Below the pieces are notes generated by a model. That model did no database searches. It was not told the origin of the DNA and saw only the letters and a list, made by a program, of their open reading frames with translations. This document shows positions 9,845 to 18,778 of a stretch of DNA of 64,000 bases, one piece after another. This DNA comes from an uncultured Granulosicoccus sp. (GTDB taxonomy: Bacteria; Pseudomonadota; Gammaproteobacteria; Granulosicoccales; Granulosicoccaceae), in contig CANLXI010000009.1 in the NCBI GenBank assembly GCA_947495035.1, positions 62,001-126,000 of the forward strand, given 5' to 3'. Position 1 is the stretch's first letter, and each line of letters starts with the position of its first letter. The translations under genes were made by a program, and so were the position numbers.

Positions 9845-11008
9845 ATGAACAGACAACGCTTCAATCCGAACGTCCATGCACTGGGCGTTCCTCCCATTCC
9901 CCGCATTCAGAGAGCCGCGCGTGACTTTGCCGGCCCGCGGGAGGATCTCATCGATCTGTCACAGGCAGTACCCGGTTATCCGCCTCCCGATTCTCTGCTG
10001 CAGGCTCTCGGTCAGGCCGCCAGCGATCCTGCCTGTCTGGGCTACGGCCCCATCGAAGGTGAGGCAGGCTTCCGAGCGGCATATGCAGCCGACCTGGTGC
10101 GCACGCATGGCGGCACGGTGTCCTCTGACAACATCCTGATCACTTCAGGCTGCAATCAGGCTTTCGTGACGGCCGCCCTGACGGTGGCAGCGCCCGGGGA
10201 GTCAGTGCTGATGATCAATCCATGGTATTTCAACCATCAATCGACGCTGGCCATGTTCGGCATCGACACGGCACACGTCACCGTCGATGCCAGTACCGGC
10301 TTCCTGCCTGATCCCGACAAGGTGGCGGCAGCCATCAGTCCCGAGGTGCGCGCGCTGGCCATCGTCACCCCGAACAATCCCACGGGGGCCGTTTACCCAG
10401 CCACGCTGATTCGTGCGCTGTACGAGCTGTGCGCGTCACGCGGTATCTGGCTGATTCTCGATGAGACCTATCAGGATTTTCTTCCCACAGCACACGGTCC
10501 GGCACACGACCTGTTCGATGACGGTCCTGCCGAATTCCTGATCGGATTGTCCAGCTTTTCAAAATCCTTCTGTGTCCCGGGACACCGACTCGGCGCCGTG
10601 GTGGCCGATCTGCCGGTCATCGAGCAGATGGGCAAGATCATGGACAATCTGCAGATCTGCGCGCCTCGTGCTCCACAGGTGGCTCTGGCCCACTGCCTGC
10701 CGACACTCGATGACTGGCGCGCCGGGAATCGTGACGAAATCAACCGACGCGCCAATGCCTTGCGGCAATCCCTTGCATCATTGCCGGCATGGCGTATCGA
10801 TGCCATTGGTGCCTACTTCGCCTATGTGCGACACCCCTGGCCAGAGGCATCATCCGTCGATGTCGCTGAACGTCTGGCCCGGGAGCTCGGCATGGTTGCA
10901 TTGCCCGGAGCCTTCTTCGGCCAGGGTCAGGACCAGTATCTGAGAATAGCCTTTGCCAATGTCACGATCGAGCGCATGGAGCACCTGACGACACGGCTGA
11001 CATCCTGA
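9845..11008 (+). CDS. PLP-dependent class I/II aminotransferase
   Basis: This 387-residue cytosolic enzyme has the fold-type I aspartate-aminotransferase layout. It shows YGPIEGEAGFR near residue 60, TSGCNQAF at the cofactor phosphate site, TPNNPTGAVY, the LDETYQDF stretch whose Asp and Tyr contact the pyridine ring, and the Schiff-base lysine K240 in SSFSKSF followed by HRLGAV. The substrate cannot be assigned. It lies 93 bases after the TRAP operon on the same strand, so it may process the imported compound, but it could also have its own promoter (TAGAAT near 9829). It is not a DegT/LegC-type aminotransferase and should not be taken as the missing step of the sugar pathway that follows. 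Confidence 0.88.
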   Translation: MNRQRFNPNVHALGVPPIPRIQRAARDFAGPREDLIDLSQAVPGYPPPDSLLQALGQAASDPACLGYGPIEGEAGFRAAYAADLVRTHGGTVSSDNILITSGCNQAFVTAALTVAAPGESVLMINPWYFNHQSTLAMFGIDTAHVTVDASTGFLPDPDKVAAAISPEVRALAIVTPNNPTGAVYPATLIRALYELCASRGIWLILDETYQDFLPTAHGPAHDLFDDGPAEFLIGLSSFSKSFCVPGHRLGAVVADLPVIEQMGKIMDNLQICAPRAPQVALAHCLPTLDDWRAGNRDEINRRANALRQSLASLPAWRIDAIGAYFAYVRHPWPEASSVDVAERLARELGMVALPGAFFGQGQDQYLRIAFANVTIERMEHLTTRLTS

Positions 11009-11160
11009 GACAGGCAGCGCTCGAGGCACAGGCCTGACAGCCGGAACCATGCGATCGGGCGCCATGCCCGGCCTGAATGGCAGAGCCGCCCTCATCGGGA
11101 CTGATACTTGCAGCAGTCTCTGATCAAGGCCGGCTCCGGTATCAATCCGTGAGCTGCTGC

Positions 11161-11832
11161 ATGCTCACCAGGGAGCCGTCGGATTTGCACGCGGAACGTG
11201 ATGTCACTTTGTCGATCATCGGCGCCGGGGGCCATGCACGCGTGGTTGCCGACGCTGCCGAGGCCTCTGGCCACTGGCATCGCATCCAGCTCTACGACGA
11301 CACCTACCCGGAGGAGATCGACAGTGGTGGCTGGCCGATTGTCGGCACACTCGATTGTCTGCTTCAGCAGACTCCCGCTACCACGCATCAGCTCATCATC
11401 GCCAGCGGTGACAATCAGCGACGCCACAGCTTGCAGTCGCAACTGCAAGAGGCTCACTGGCCGATGGCAACCGTGATACACCCTTCTGCCATGATCAGTG
11501 CACGCAGTCAGCTGGGCGCAGGCAGTGCCGTGCTGGCCGGTGCCATCATCAACCCGGGCTGTCGTATCGGCAGTGCTTCCATCATCAACTCCGGTGCCAT
11601 TGTCGAGCATGATTGCCAACTCGGCCATGCGGTTCACATCAGTCCCGGCGCCGTGCTGTCAGGCAAGGTCATGGTAGGCAATCTGAGCTGGATCGGTGCC
11701 GCGGCGGTAATCATCCAGAGCCTGCAGGTCGGGGAACAGTCGGTCATCGGGGCCGGCTCCACCGTCATCCACGACCTACCCAATCATTGCGTGGCAGTCG
11801 GCAGCCCTGCGCGAATCATCAGACAATCGTAA
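11161..11832 (+). CDS. NeuD/PglD-type sugar O/N-acyltransferase (LegH candidate)
   Basis: This is a 223-residue acetyltransferase of the left-handed beta-helix type. The N-terminal Rossmann-like part begins IIGAGGHARVVADAA, and the C-terminal hexapeptide repeats carry VEHDCQLGHAVHISPGA, where the first His aligns with the catalytic base of PglD/NeuD enzymes. In nonulosonic acid pathways such enzymes acetylate the 4-amino group of the UDP- or GDP-linked sugar (LegH, PglD) or O-acetylate sialic acid (NeuD). Its place among nonulosonate genes supports a LegH-like role. The ATG at 11161 is chosen; an upstream in-frame start (11077) adds non-conserved residues, and TTG 11209 is also possible. It converges on the CMP-sugar synthetase gene. 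Confidence 0.8.
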   Translation: MLTREPSDLHAERDVTLSIIGAGGHARVVADAAEASGHWHRIQLYDDTYPEEIDSGGWPIVGTLDCLLQQTPATTHQLIIASGDNQRRHSLQSQLQEAHWPMATVIHPSAMISARSQLGAGSAVLAGAIINPGCRIGSASIINSGAIVEHDCQLGHAVHISPGAVLSGKVMVGNLSWIGAAAVIIQSLQVGEQSVIGAGSTVIHDLPNHCVAVGSPARIIRQS

Positions 11833-11863
11833 GCCCGGAGTGAACCCCGCGGCGGCGCCGGTA

Positions 11864-12562
11864 TCAGGCCGCCAGGAGGGTCGGCTCCGCCAACAGCCAT
11901 TCGCAGATCTTCAGATCCAGAGCCGTATCGATATCGGTGGATCTCTCTGCACTCATTTCATAGGCCAGCGTGCCCGGACCACTCAACGTTCCCTGTTCCA
12001 GCAATGCGTCGATCCTCGCCACGTAGATGGCTCCATTGGGTGCGTAGACCGGGCTCAATGATTGCCGATCCGTCTCCATTCGAGCCTCCTCATAGCGCTG
12101 CAGGTAGCCCTCGTCCGATTGTCGAAACAGCCAGTTCGGGTGCTGCTTGGCCCGCGTCACACTGATACAGAAATCCGCGCCGCGTCCGACCATCAGGCTG
12201 ATGGCACTGTCCAGATCGGCAGCCGTACGCAAGGGACTGGTGGGTTGCAGCAGTGCCACGTAATCATAGTCTGGCACCATCTGGCAGGCATGCAGCAGAG
12301 GTGCAATGCCGGGAGTATCATCCATGGCCAGCGCCGCCGGTCTCAGGAATGGGACATCAGCGCCCCAGAGTTCCGCCGTATCGGCAATCTCCCGACTGTC
12401 GGTACTGACAATCACTCTGTCCACATGATCCGACTGGCGAGCGGCATCGATGCTCCAGGCGATCAGCGGTCTGCCTGCCAGCTCTGCAACATTCTTGCCC
12501 GGCAGGCCCTTGCTGTTGGCTCTGGCCGGAATCACTGCCAGTACTGCGTGATTGCTGATCAT
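11864..12562 (-). CDS. legF: CMP-nonulosonate cytidylyltransferase (NeuA/LegF family)
   Basis: This 232-residue enzyme activates a 9-carbon keto sugar acid (legionaminic, pseudaminic or sialic type) with CTP to give the CMP-sugar donor. It has IPARANSKGLPGKN near the N-terminus (nucleotide loop), VSTDSREIA, LLQPTSPLR and the C-terminal SERSTDIDT segment with the metal-binding aspartates. The start at the ATG at 12562 places the conserved core five residues in; longer in-frame versions have no family support. It ends facing the NeuD-like gene, with a possible short GC hairpin (11851-11873) at its end. The exact sugar is inferred from the LegB/LegG/LegI/PtmE neighbours. Confidence 0.87.
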   Translation of the reverse strand: MISNHAVLAVIPARANSKGLPGKNVAELAGRPLIAWSIDAARQSDHVDRVIVSTDSREIADTAELWGADVPFLRPAALAMDDTPGIAPLLHACQMVPDYDYVALLQPTSPLRTAADLDSAISLMVGRGADFCISVTRAKQHPNWLFRQSDEGYLQRYEEARMETDRQSLSPVYAPNGAIYVARIDALLEQGTLSGPGTLAYEMSAERSTDIDTALDLKICEWLLAEPTLLAA

Positions 12563-12753
12563 GTTGACGATGGCATCATAACGAAGCTCTCTTCTGCTCC
12601 CGGTTAACACTTGCCGACGCCGACAGCCTGCCATTGGCAAGATTACTGTAGCACCTAGCCAACTACGAAACCGAGTCCGGTTGCGACGGTAAGCAAGCCG
12701 ACGTTGTGCCTGACAGCAAAGCAAGACGCTTACCAGATTGGAGGAACCCACAC

Positions 12754-15243
12754 TTGAATTATTGCTTTGAAAAGAATGATTGGGGAGACCGATTCATTCC
12801 CGAGCTCAACCGCACCAGTCTCGCCCAGCAAAGCGCCTCGCAGTTCTACGACAAGGAGCTTGACTTCGATCCTTGCGCCGAGAACACACTCACCATCGTC
12901 ATCGGCAGCGACTCCGGCCTGCTGTTCAAATACCTGCTGGGCAAATCCGTTCCCGATGGTTCCAGGATCGTTCTGCTCGAACCCGGCGAGGTCTTCGAGG
13001 CCATCGACCAGGAATGCCGGGAATGGCTCGCCGGGCAAGACTGCAGACATCATTCATCGGCGGTCAGCCTGATCGATGCTGCCGACCTGGATACCAGCGT
13101 ATTCAACAATGAGGATACGGCCTGGTTTCTGGCCGGCAAGGTCGAGCTGGTCCAATCCCGATGTGCGATCAGCGACTACCTCAACATCTACTACCCACTG
13201 TACCGCCAGACTCGTCAGGCAAGAGGCGACAGAGAGCACGCCATCTACAACAGCTATGCCGTCAAGCGATTCATCGATCAGCAGATGGCCAATTGCGTGG
13301 ACAATCAGGTGGCCCTTCATGAGGATCAGGAGTTCGGCAAGGGCCGGGTGGCTCTGGTCATGGGCGGTGGTCCTTCACTGGACCAGCACCTGGACTGGAT
13401 CATCGAAAACCGGTCTCGACTCTTCATACTTGCGGTGTCCAGACTGTGTGGCAAACTCACGGAAATGAACCTCATGCCCGATCTCGTGGTCAGCATGGAT
13501 CCCTCGCCCCTGACGTATGCGGCAGCCAAGCGTGGTACCCAATGGCAGGGCGTGCCACTGGTACACAGTTATCACGTCGCTCACATGCTGCCCAAGCAAT
13601 GGCTGGGCCCGCGGTTCCATCTCGGCAGCCGCTACCCCTGGGGGACATCCCTGCCCAACTCTGACAGAATCATCGAGAACTCCGGCCCCACCGTCGGACA
13701 TGCCGCGACGGTCGTGGCCGCCGGGCTTGGCTTTTCCACCATACTGCTCAGTGGCGTCGATCTGTGCATGAACACCGCTGGTGATTCCCATACGCAGGGC
13801 ACGCCTGAAGCCGAGCTTCTGAAACTGCCCGGCAACTACGATGTACAGGTGAGCACCTATGCCGGAAACCGGGCTGGCACCTCACTCGACTTCTATCGCG
13901 GCATTCAGTCCCTGGAAAAGATCGGAAAGAGAATCAATCAGCACGCAGACGTGCTGTTCAATCTGAACATACATGCCACTGCGATTTCCTCGATCAAGCA
14001 TATCGATTGCCATGACGTGGAACTTCCCGACGCACGACCGGTACTGGACTGCAGTCGAACCACACAACCCACACTCGAACAACTGCGTGAACTGCGGCAA
14101 CAACTGTCTGGGTTCAGTCGGGAATTCCGGCAGATCGGTTCCGTGTGCAGCAAGGCACAGCACTGCATCGACCAGATCTACGGCAAGGGCGGAAAACCGC
14201 CGAAACCTGCCTACCACAAGCGGTTGGATGCGCTTGAAAACCGCTTGATGAAGATCTCCCCTCCTGCTCTGTCAGCCATCCGATACTACATGGGTCCCGA
14301 ATACGGCAAACTGCGCAAGCCCAGCGGTTTTTCACGCATGCTGGAAGAGGACATGGAGAAATGGGCCCGCGAATACTACGAAATAACCGACGAGGGCAGC
14401 CGCTACTACCAGAAGGCGCTGGAGAACGCCCAGAAGCTGATCAGACTGCGCGAGGCCGAACTCTCCGATACGCCGGATATCGAATACCTTCTGCAGGCCT
14501 GGGAAGAACAGGAAACACCCGGCCGTGTCATGATGTTCCTTGATCGCCTACTGGCATCAGCTACCGCGGAACAACAAGCCCTGTTGCACAAGGCCAGCGA
14601 GAGCTTTCTGCAATCACTGCATGAAAAGGAAAAACAACACGACGCAAGAATCGTGTCCAACTACGGCACTGTGCGCAAGACCATGCAGTCACTGCGCTAT
14701 CTGCGCAACCAGAACTGCATCAACGACCTGCAGACCTACAGCAGAAAGCTGCAGGATCTCGAATGGCCTTATGGCACCATATCGACATTCATCAACGGCA
14801 GTATTGCCGAGCTGAACGATGACGAGGACGAAGCAATCAGTCAATACGGACGCGTCATCGATGACTGCGCGGAGCAACTGGGCAGTGGCCAGGAGAGCCT
14901 CGACTCCATCGGTGCCCTGATCGAGGATTCACTGACTCGACTGACGCAGATCTACATCAAGAGACAGGACGGTGAGTCTGCCTGCAGCACCCTGGGCATG
15001 TTGTGCGAGGTCACGCCCCACTACATACCGTCCTATGCGAACCTGCTGAACATGATGGGCAATTACGAATCTTCCGTCGAGTTGCTGACCATCTACCTGG
15101 AGAATTTCAGCAACGACTGGCGAGCAGCCCGACAGCTGGCGCAGATCCACGAAAAGGCGGGAAACCGCGAGGCCCAGTCTCTGGCGACCGGACTTGCCGA
15201 CTCCATCCGCAAGTCGACCATTGAAACGACAAAGGCGGCCTGA
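12754..15243 (+). CDS. Maf-type flagellin glycosyltransferase (MAF_flag10/DUF115)
   Basis: This large protein of about 829 residues belongs to the motility-associated factor family, which transfers nonulosonic acids from CMP donors onto flagellin Ser/Thr. The central domain shows ALVMGGGPSLD, VSMDPSPLTYAA, SGPTVGHAAT and ILLSGVDLCM followed by SHTQG, the family's GPSLD and GVDL...SH signatures (about residues 195-370). The N-terminal third is a divergent Rossmann-like region and the C-terminal half is helical and TPR-like. I place the start at TTG 12754 because GGAGGAA sits eight bases upstream; an in-frame GTG at 12706 would add 16 residues without a ribosome site. It is divergent from legF. 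No flagellin or motility gene is in the window. Confidence 0.85.
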   Translation: MNYCFEKNDWGDRFIPELNRTSLAQQSASQFYDKELDFDPCAENTLTIVIGSDSGLLFKYLLGKSVPDGSRIVLLEPGEVFEAIDQECREWLAGQDCRHHSSAVSLIDAADLDTSVFNNEDTAWFLAGKVELVQSRCAISDYLNIYYPLYRQTRQARGDREHAIYNSYAVKRFIDQQMANCVDNQVALHEDQEFGKGRVALVMGGGPSLDQHLDWIIENRSRLFILAVSRLCGKLTEMNLMPDLVVSMDPSPLTYAAAKRGTQWQGVPLVHSYHVAHMLPKQWLGPRFHLGSRYPWGTSLPNSDRIIENSGPTVGHAATVVAAGLGFSTILLSGVDLCMNTAGDSHTQGTPEAELLKLPGNYDVQVSTYAGNRAGTSLDFYRGIQSLEKIGKRINQHADVLFNLNIHATAISSIKHIDCHDVELPDARPVLDCSRTTQPTLEQLRELRQQLSGFSREFRQIGSVCSKAQHCIDQIYGKGGKPPKPAYHKRLDALENRLMKISPPALSAIRYYMGPEYGKLRKPSGFSRMLEEDMEKWAREYYEITDEGSRYYQKALENAQKLIRLREAELSDTPDIEYLLQAWEEQETPGRVMMFLDRLLASATAEQQALLHKASESFLQSLHEKEKQHDARIVSNYGTVRKTMQSLRYLRNQNCINDLQTYSRKLQDLEWPYGTISTFINGSIAELNDDEDEAISQYGRVIDDCAEQLGSGQESLDSIGALIEDSLTRLTQIYIKRQDGESACSTLGMLCEVTPHYIPSYANLLNMMGNYESSVELLTIYLENFSNDWRAARQLAQIHEKAGNREAQSLATGLADSIRKSTIETTKAA

Positions 15244-15255
15244 GCCGCCCTTGTC
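15228..15255 (+). terminator. Hairpin at the end of the maf gene
   Basis: GACAAAGGCGGC (15228-15239) pairs with GCCGCCCTTGTC (15244-15255) with one mismatch and a 4-base loop. The loop contains the maf stop codon. The T-run after it is weak, so it is a candidate intrinsic terminator that may need a helper or act with the second hairpin just downstream. Confidence 0.5.
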
Positions 15256-15276
15256 ATTCATCGGACTGGCGGCTTC

Positions 15277-15306
15277 GCCGGAGCAGTGGCCAGGCCCTGC
15301 TCCGGC
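15277..15306. terminator. Second hairpin between convergent maf and ptmE-like genes
   Basis: GCCGGAGCAG (15277-15286) and CTGCTCCGGC (15297-15306) form a perfect 10-bp stem with a 10-base loop. It lies 19 bases past the end of the minus-strand nucleotidyltransferase gene and past the maf stop on the other strand, so it could end transcription from both sides. No clear U-tract follows on either strand. Confidence 0.5.
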
Positions 15307-15324
15307 TGATCCGCTGGCCGGCTG

Positions 15325-16377
15325 TCAGGTGCCGGTCATCTTCAGGGCTTCCTGATACTCATTGATTCTGCCGATGTCACGCCATTGCTCGTGTATCGGG
15401 AACATACTGACGCCACGTTGACTGGCAATGCATTCCTGCAGAAAATCCGGCATGTCGATGTATCCGCGTCCACGAATCGCATCGATTGCCGCCGGCTCCA
15501 GAACGTACATGCCGGCACTGACGAAATACTTGAATACCGGCTTCTCGGTAATCGATGCAATACGGGTACCGTCAGCTTCGACGACGCCGAACGGCACCTG
15601 ATAGTCATACTCCTTGACGCATACGGTTGCCAGGGCTCCCTGCTCATTGTGAAAATTCAACAGTGCATCCAGGTCCACTGACGTGATGAGATCACCGTTG
15701 ATCACGATGATGGGCAGATCCGGCAGATTGTTCGGCAGCAGCCCGATGGCACCCGCCGTCCCCAGGGGTTCGGATTCATGGGCATACTGGATGTCGACGC
15801 CCCAGGGCGAACCATCCCTGAAATGCTCCCTGAGCATTTCCGCCTTGTAGTGTGTCGATACCACGAAATTGCAGAAACCGGCATCGATGCAGCGTTCCAG
15901 TATGACTTCCAGAATCGGCTTGTCGCCCATGGGCAACAGTGGCTTGGGAATGTTGTCCGTCAGAGGGCGCAGGCGTTTGCCAAATCCACCCGCCATCAGC
16001 AACACCGGATTGGCGTGCTTCGGTTCGAACATCTGCTCCTGCAGCATCTTCATGTCGACAATGCGCGAGGACTGATCGATCACCGGCATGTGCAACAGTT
16101 TCTTGCGCTTCATCTTCAGGAAGATCTCACCACGGCTCGCCTCTGTACCCACTGTTTCGGGGGAGTCGTTCATGATTTCCATGACTGAGGTTTCCACTCC
16201 CTGGCGTTTCAGCAACGCCCTGCGGATATCGCCATCGGTGATGGTGCCCACAAGACGTCCGAGATCATCCACCACCAGCGCAATGCGGACCGCCTCGCGA
16301 TCCAGTGTCTCGATTGCCGCCTGCATGTCGGCGGTTACCGGCAATTTCACCTTTCGCCAGTCATACATGGCATTCAT
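15325..16377 (-). CDS. ptmE: CBS-domain sugar nucleotidyltransferase (PtmE-like, GDP-glucosamine type)
   Basis: This 350-residue protein has two domains. Residues ~10-120 hold a CBS pair (VGTITDGDIRRALL; LLHMPVID), and residues ~125-345 hold a sugar-1-phosphate nucleotidyltransferase with GGFGKRLRPLT, PKPLLP, VINGDLIT and ITEKP. The same fusion occurs in Campylobacter PtmE, which makes GDP-glucosamine to start the GDP-linked route to legionaminic acid. Placed directly after LegI, LegG and LegB, the same role is likely here, though other enzymes of this architecture transfer to mannose- or heptose-phosphates. It is last in the minus-strand operon; the gap from legI is 57 bases. Confidence 0.8.
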   Translation of the reverse strand: MNAMYDWRKVKLPVTADMQAAIETLDREAVRIALVVDDLGRLVGTITDGDIRRALLKRQGVETSVMEIMNDSPETVGTEASRGEIFLKMKRKKLLHMPVIDQSSRIVDMKMLQEQMFEPKHANPVLLMAGGFGKRLRPLTDNIPKPLLPMGDKPILEVILERCIDAGFCNFVVSTHYKAEMLREHFRDGSPWGVDIQYAHESEPLGTAGAIGLLPNNLPDLPIIVINGDLITSVDLDALLNFHNEQGALATVCVKEYDYQVPFGVVEADGTRIASITEKPVFKYFVSAGMYVLEPAAIDAIRGRGYIDMPDFLQECIASQRGVSMFPIHEQWRDIGRINEYQEALKMTGT

Positions 16378-16434
16378 CCCCTCTGTCGTTTCCCGGAACG
16401 CTACACCTGTGTTTTGCAGTCTTCATTCCGCTCG

Positions 16435-17511
16435 TCATTCTTGAATCAAGTCATCGGTTCGGTAGTCCCGGTCGCTTGTTCTACCCAGATACGACCAGTA
16501 CGCTTCCGGCGGCACTCCACTACCGGGCCTCTTCATACTCAAGTTGCGTTCCGTAAATACCTCGCCTGCCCGTATGTCACGGCTGGCAACCAGGCTTTTG
16601 CGTACCAGTTCAATGTTCCTGCTCTCGGCTTCGCCCGGGCGCTTCTCACCATCACCCAGGGTCTGCAGAATATCTGCAATTCCCGACACCATCGATGTCA
16701 ACTCGACCGGGTTCAGCGACATGGAGTGGTCGGGTCCAGGCAGGGACTTGTCCAGCGTGAAGTGCTTTTCGATGACACAGGCACCCAGCGCAGCCGCCAC
16801 CACCGGGACGGTGATACCTGTCGTATGATCCGAATAGCCCACTGGCAACCGGAAGGTGTTCTGCAGGGTGGCCATGGCACGCAGGTTGATCTGGTTCAGC
16901 GGCGCCGGGTATTCGGTCGTACAATGCAACAATGTCACCCTGTCCTGCAGAGACCCCGTTTCCATTGCACGCAGAAACGCAGCCCGGAACTGCTCCTTGC
17001 CGGGCCGCTCCCCGACTTCGCGAGCTGTCTCCATACCATGGGCGATGACACCCAGAGCAGCTTCGATCTCCTCGAGTGTTGCCATGCCGGTGGAGACGAT
17101 CAACTGATCGGCAAGCCTGGCATGAGCCAGCAGCAGCGGCATATTGGTCAATTCGCCCGATGCAATCTTGAACGTGCGCAAGCCGATTTCATCATGCAGG
17201 AAATTCAGGCTGACCTCTTCGAAGGCGGTCGACAGGAATTCGATACCCGTCGCCGCACAATGCTCAGCCAGTTGGCAGAAGCTCTCCTGGGACAGCTCCA
17301 GTTTCCGGATCATGGCCAGCTGCGACTCCTCACCGGCCGTTGCCAGTTTCTGATAGCCGGCCTTGTCGGCAGAGGAAGTTGCCAGCAATTCGGCTCTGAA
17401 TGTCTGGAACTTCACCGCATGCGCACCCGCCTCGCAGGCCGCATCCACCAGTGCAATTGCCCGATCGATGTCGCCATTGTGATTGACTCCGGCTTCGGCA
17501 ATGATCTTCAC
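16435..17511 (-). CDS. legI: Nonulosonic acid synthase (NeuB/LegI family)
   Basis: This 358-residue enzyme condenses phosphoenolpyruvate with a 6-carbon N-acyl sugar to form a 9-carbon acid (sialic or legionaminic). The TIM barrel begins IAEAGVNHNGD and contains VKFQTF, the substrate-binding GMATLEEIE and GYSDHTTG. The C-terminal antifreeze-like SAF domain (ASRDIRAGEVFTERNL onward) completes the active site. The AELLATSSADKAGYQ segment is more like legionaminate than classical sialate synthases. It starts at a GTG overlapping the legG stop by four bases (GTGA), with a strong GAGGAGGTG site upstream, so it is translationally coupled to legG. Confidence 0.9.
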   Translation of the reverse strand: MKIIAEAGVNHNGDIDRAIALVDAACEAGAHAVKFQTFRAELLATSSADKAGYQKLATAGEESQLAMIRKLELSQESFCQLAEHCAATGIEFLSTAFEEVSLNFLHDEIGLRTFKIASGELTNMPLLLAHARLADQLIVSTGMATLEEIEAALGVIAHGMETAREVGERPGKEQFRAAFLRAMETGSLQDRVTLLHCTTEYPAPLNQINLRAMATLQNTFRLPVGYSDHTTGITVPVVAAALGACVIEKHFTLDKSLPGPDHSMSLNPVELTSMVSGIADILQTLGDGEKRPGEAESRNIELVRKSLVASRDIRAGEVFTERNLSMKRPGSGVPPEAYWSYLGRTSDRDYRTDDLIQE

Positions 17512-18683
17512 GACACCTCCTCGATATCATGGAATTGTTTCATCAGCAGATTCTCCACCGGCAGCTCCTTCAACAGTCCGGCAATGGTGCTGGCAGTCTG
17601 CCCCTGACCAAAGGGCAATTGCGTCAGGTCAGCTCCCGAACTGCGCCCACGTCGACAAGCGGACTGAATGGCCTCATGTATGGCACCTTGCTCGGCCTCA
17701 CAGTCGATCACCGAGGCCACTCTGATGCGTCCTGCCTGCCGTTCACCGATATTGACGGTGGGAGTACCCAGTAGCGGTGCCTCTATGACCCCGCTGGACG
17801 AGTTCCCGACGACGGCATCCACCAGCTTCATGGTCGATAGATAGCGCAATTGCCCCATGTATTTGAACGAGACACTGGTATCCGGATGTTCGCCAACGAA
17901 GTCGGCAATCAGCCGATTCAATCGACTTCCCATGGAATCGGCATTGGCTTCGGTAAAGATGATCTGCGTATCCTGGCATTCGGCCAATGCCGCCAGCAAG
18001 GCCTGGCACTGCGAGAGTCCTGCTTCTTCATCCAGTGTTACCGGATGAAACGTGACCAGCAGATTTCTCCGGCCAAACCGCAGCCCCAGCTCCGCGTGCA
18101 GCTGCTCTCGAGACAGATACGCCATCTGTCTGATGATGCCCACGCCCAGGCTACCGACATTGAACACCCTGTCGGGCTGTTCGCCCAGTTGAATGACTCG
18201 CTGTCGGTAACGCTCCGCCGAGGTGAAATGATAGTGCGCCATCTTCGTGATCGAATGGCGGATGGCTTCGTCGAATGCTCCCGAGGTTACCTCGCCGCCA
18301 TGAATATGCGCCAGGGGTATGCGTTGTATCAGGCAAGCCGCGGCCGCCGCCCAGATTTCATAGCGATCCCCCAGTACAACGACCATGTGCGGGCTCAACG
18401 ACTGCAACGCATCGGCAAATCCGATCAGTCCCAGACCCATCGACTTGCTGATGGCCACGGTCGAGTCGGAGGCCAGCAGCATGTCGACGACACGGTCTAC
18501 CCGATAACCATCGGTGCGAATGGCGTCAATGGTCAGACCATGTGCCTGTGACAGATGGGAGCCGGTGACCAGCAGCTGCAAGGCAATGCCATCAAGAATC
18601 TGCAATTCGTCCAGCAGTTCACGCAGTAATCCGTAGTCCGCGCGCCCACCGGTAATGACACAGATTCTGCGCTCAGTGCTCAT
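17508..18683 (-). CDS. legG: Hydrolysing UDP-sugar 2-epimerase (NeuC/LegG family)
   Basis: This ~391-residue cytosolic enzyme removes the nucleotide diphosphate and inverts C2 of a UDP-N-acyl sugar, supplying the substrate of LegI. The N-terminal core ICVITGGRADYG, the central VVLGDRYEIW and HIHGGEVTSGAFDE, and NSSSGVIEAP near the C-terminus match hydrolysing epimerases. I start at the ATG at 18683, three residues before the conserved core; an ATG at 18731 is the alternative and would add 16 residues without known homology. It is the second gene of the legB-legG-legI-ptmE operon. Confidence 0.88.
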   Translation of the reverse strand: MSTERRICVITGGRADYGLLRELLDELQILDGIALQLLVTGSHLSQAHGLTIDAIRTDGYRVDRVVDMLLASDSTVAISKSMGLGLIGFADALQSLSPHMVVVLGDRYEIWAAAAACLIQRIPLAHIHGGEVTSGAFDEAIRHSITKMAHYHFTSAERYRQRVIQLGEQPDRVFNVGSLGVGIIRQMAYLSREQLHAELGLRFGRRNLLVTFHPVTLDEEAGLSQCQALLAALAECQDTQIIFTEANADSMGSRLNRLIADFVGEHPDTSVSFKYMGQLRYLSTMKLVDAVVGNSSSGVIEAPLLGTPTVNIGERQAGRIRVASVIDCEAEQGAIHEAIQSACRRGRSSGADLTQLPFGQGQTASTIAGLLKELPVENLLMKQFHDIEEVS

Positions 18684-18778
18684 CTGCCCGGCCGGTTCGC
18701 TGACGACAAGCTGCGCAGGTGCTGGAGTCATATCTCTGCAGTTGTTCGAAACCTGCCTGGAGGGAATCGACTGAACAG

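Noticed and set aside
9845..11008. Class I/II aminotransferase as the missing LegC enzyme
   Set aside because: LegC-type enzymes belong to the DegT/DnrJ/EryC1 family with different motifs; this protein has the aspartate-aminotransferase layout and sits with the TRAP operon.
17850..18551. 233-codon plus-strand frame opposite legG
   Set aside because: Antisense shadow; the minus-strand product has clear epimerase motifs throughout.
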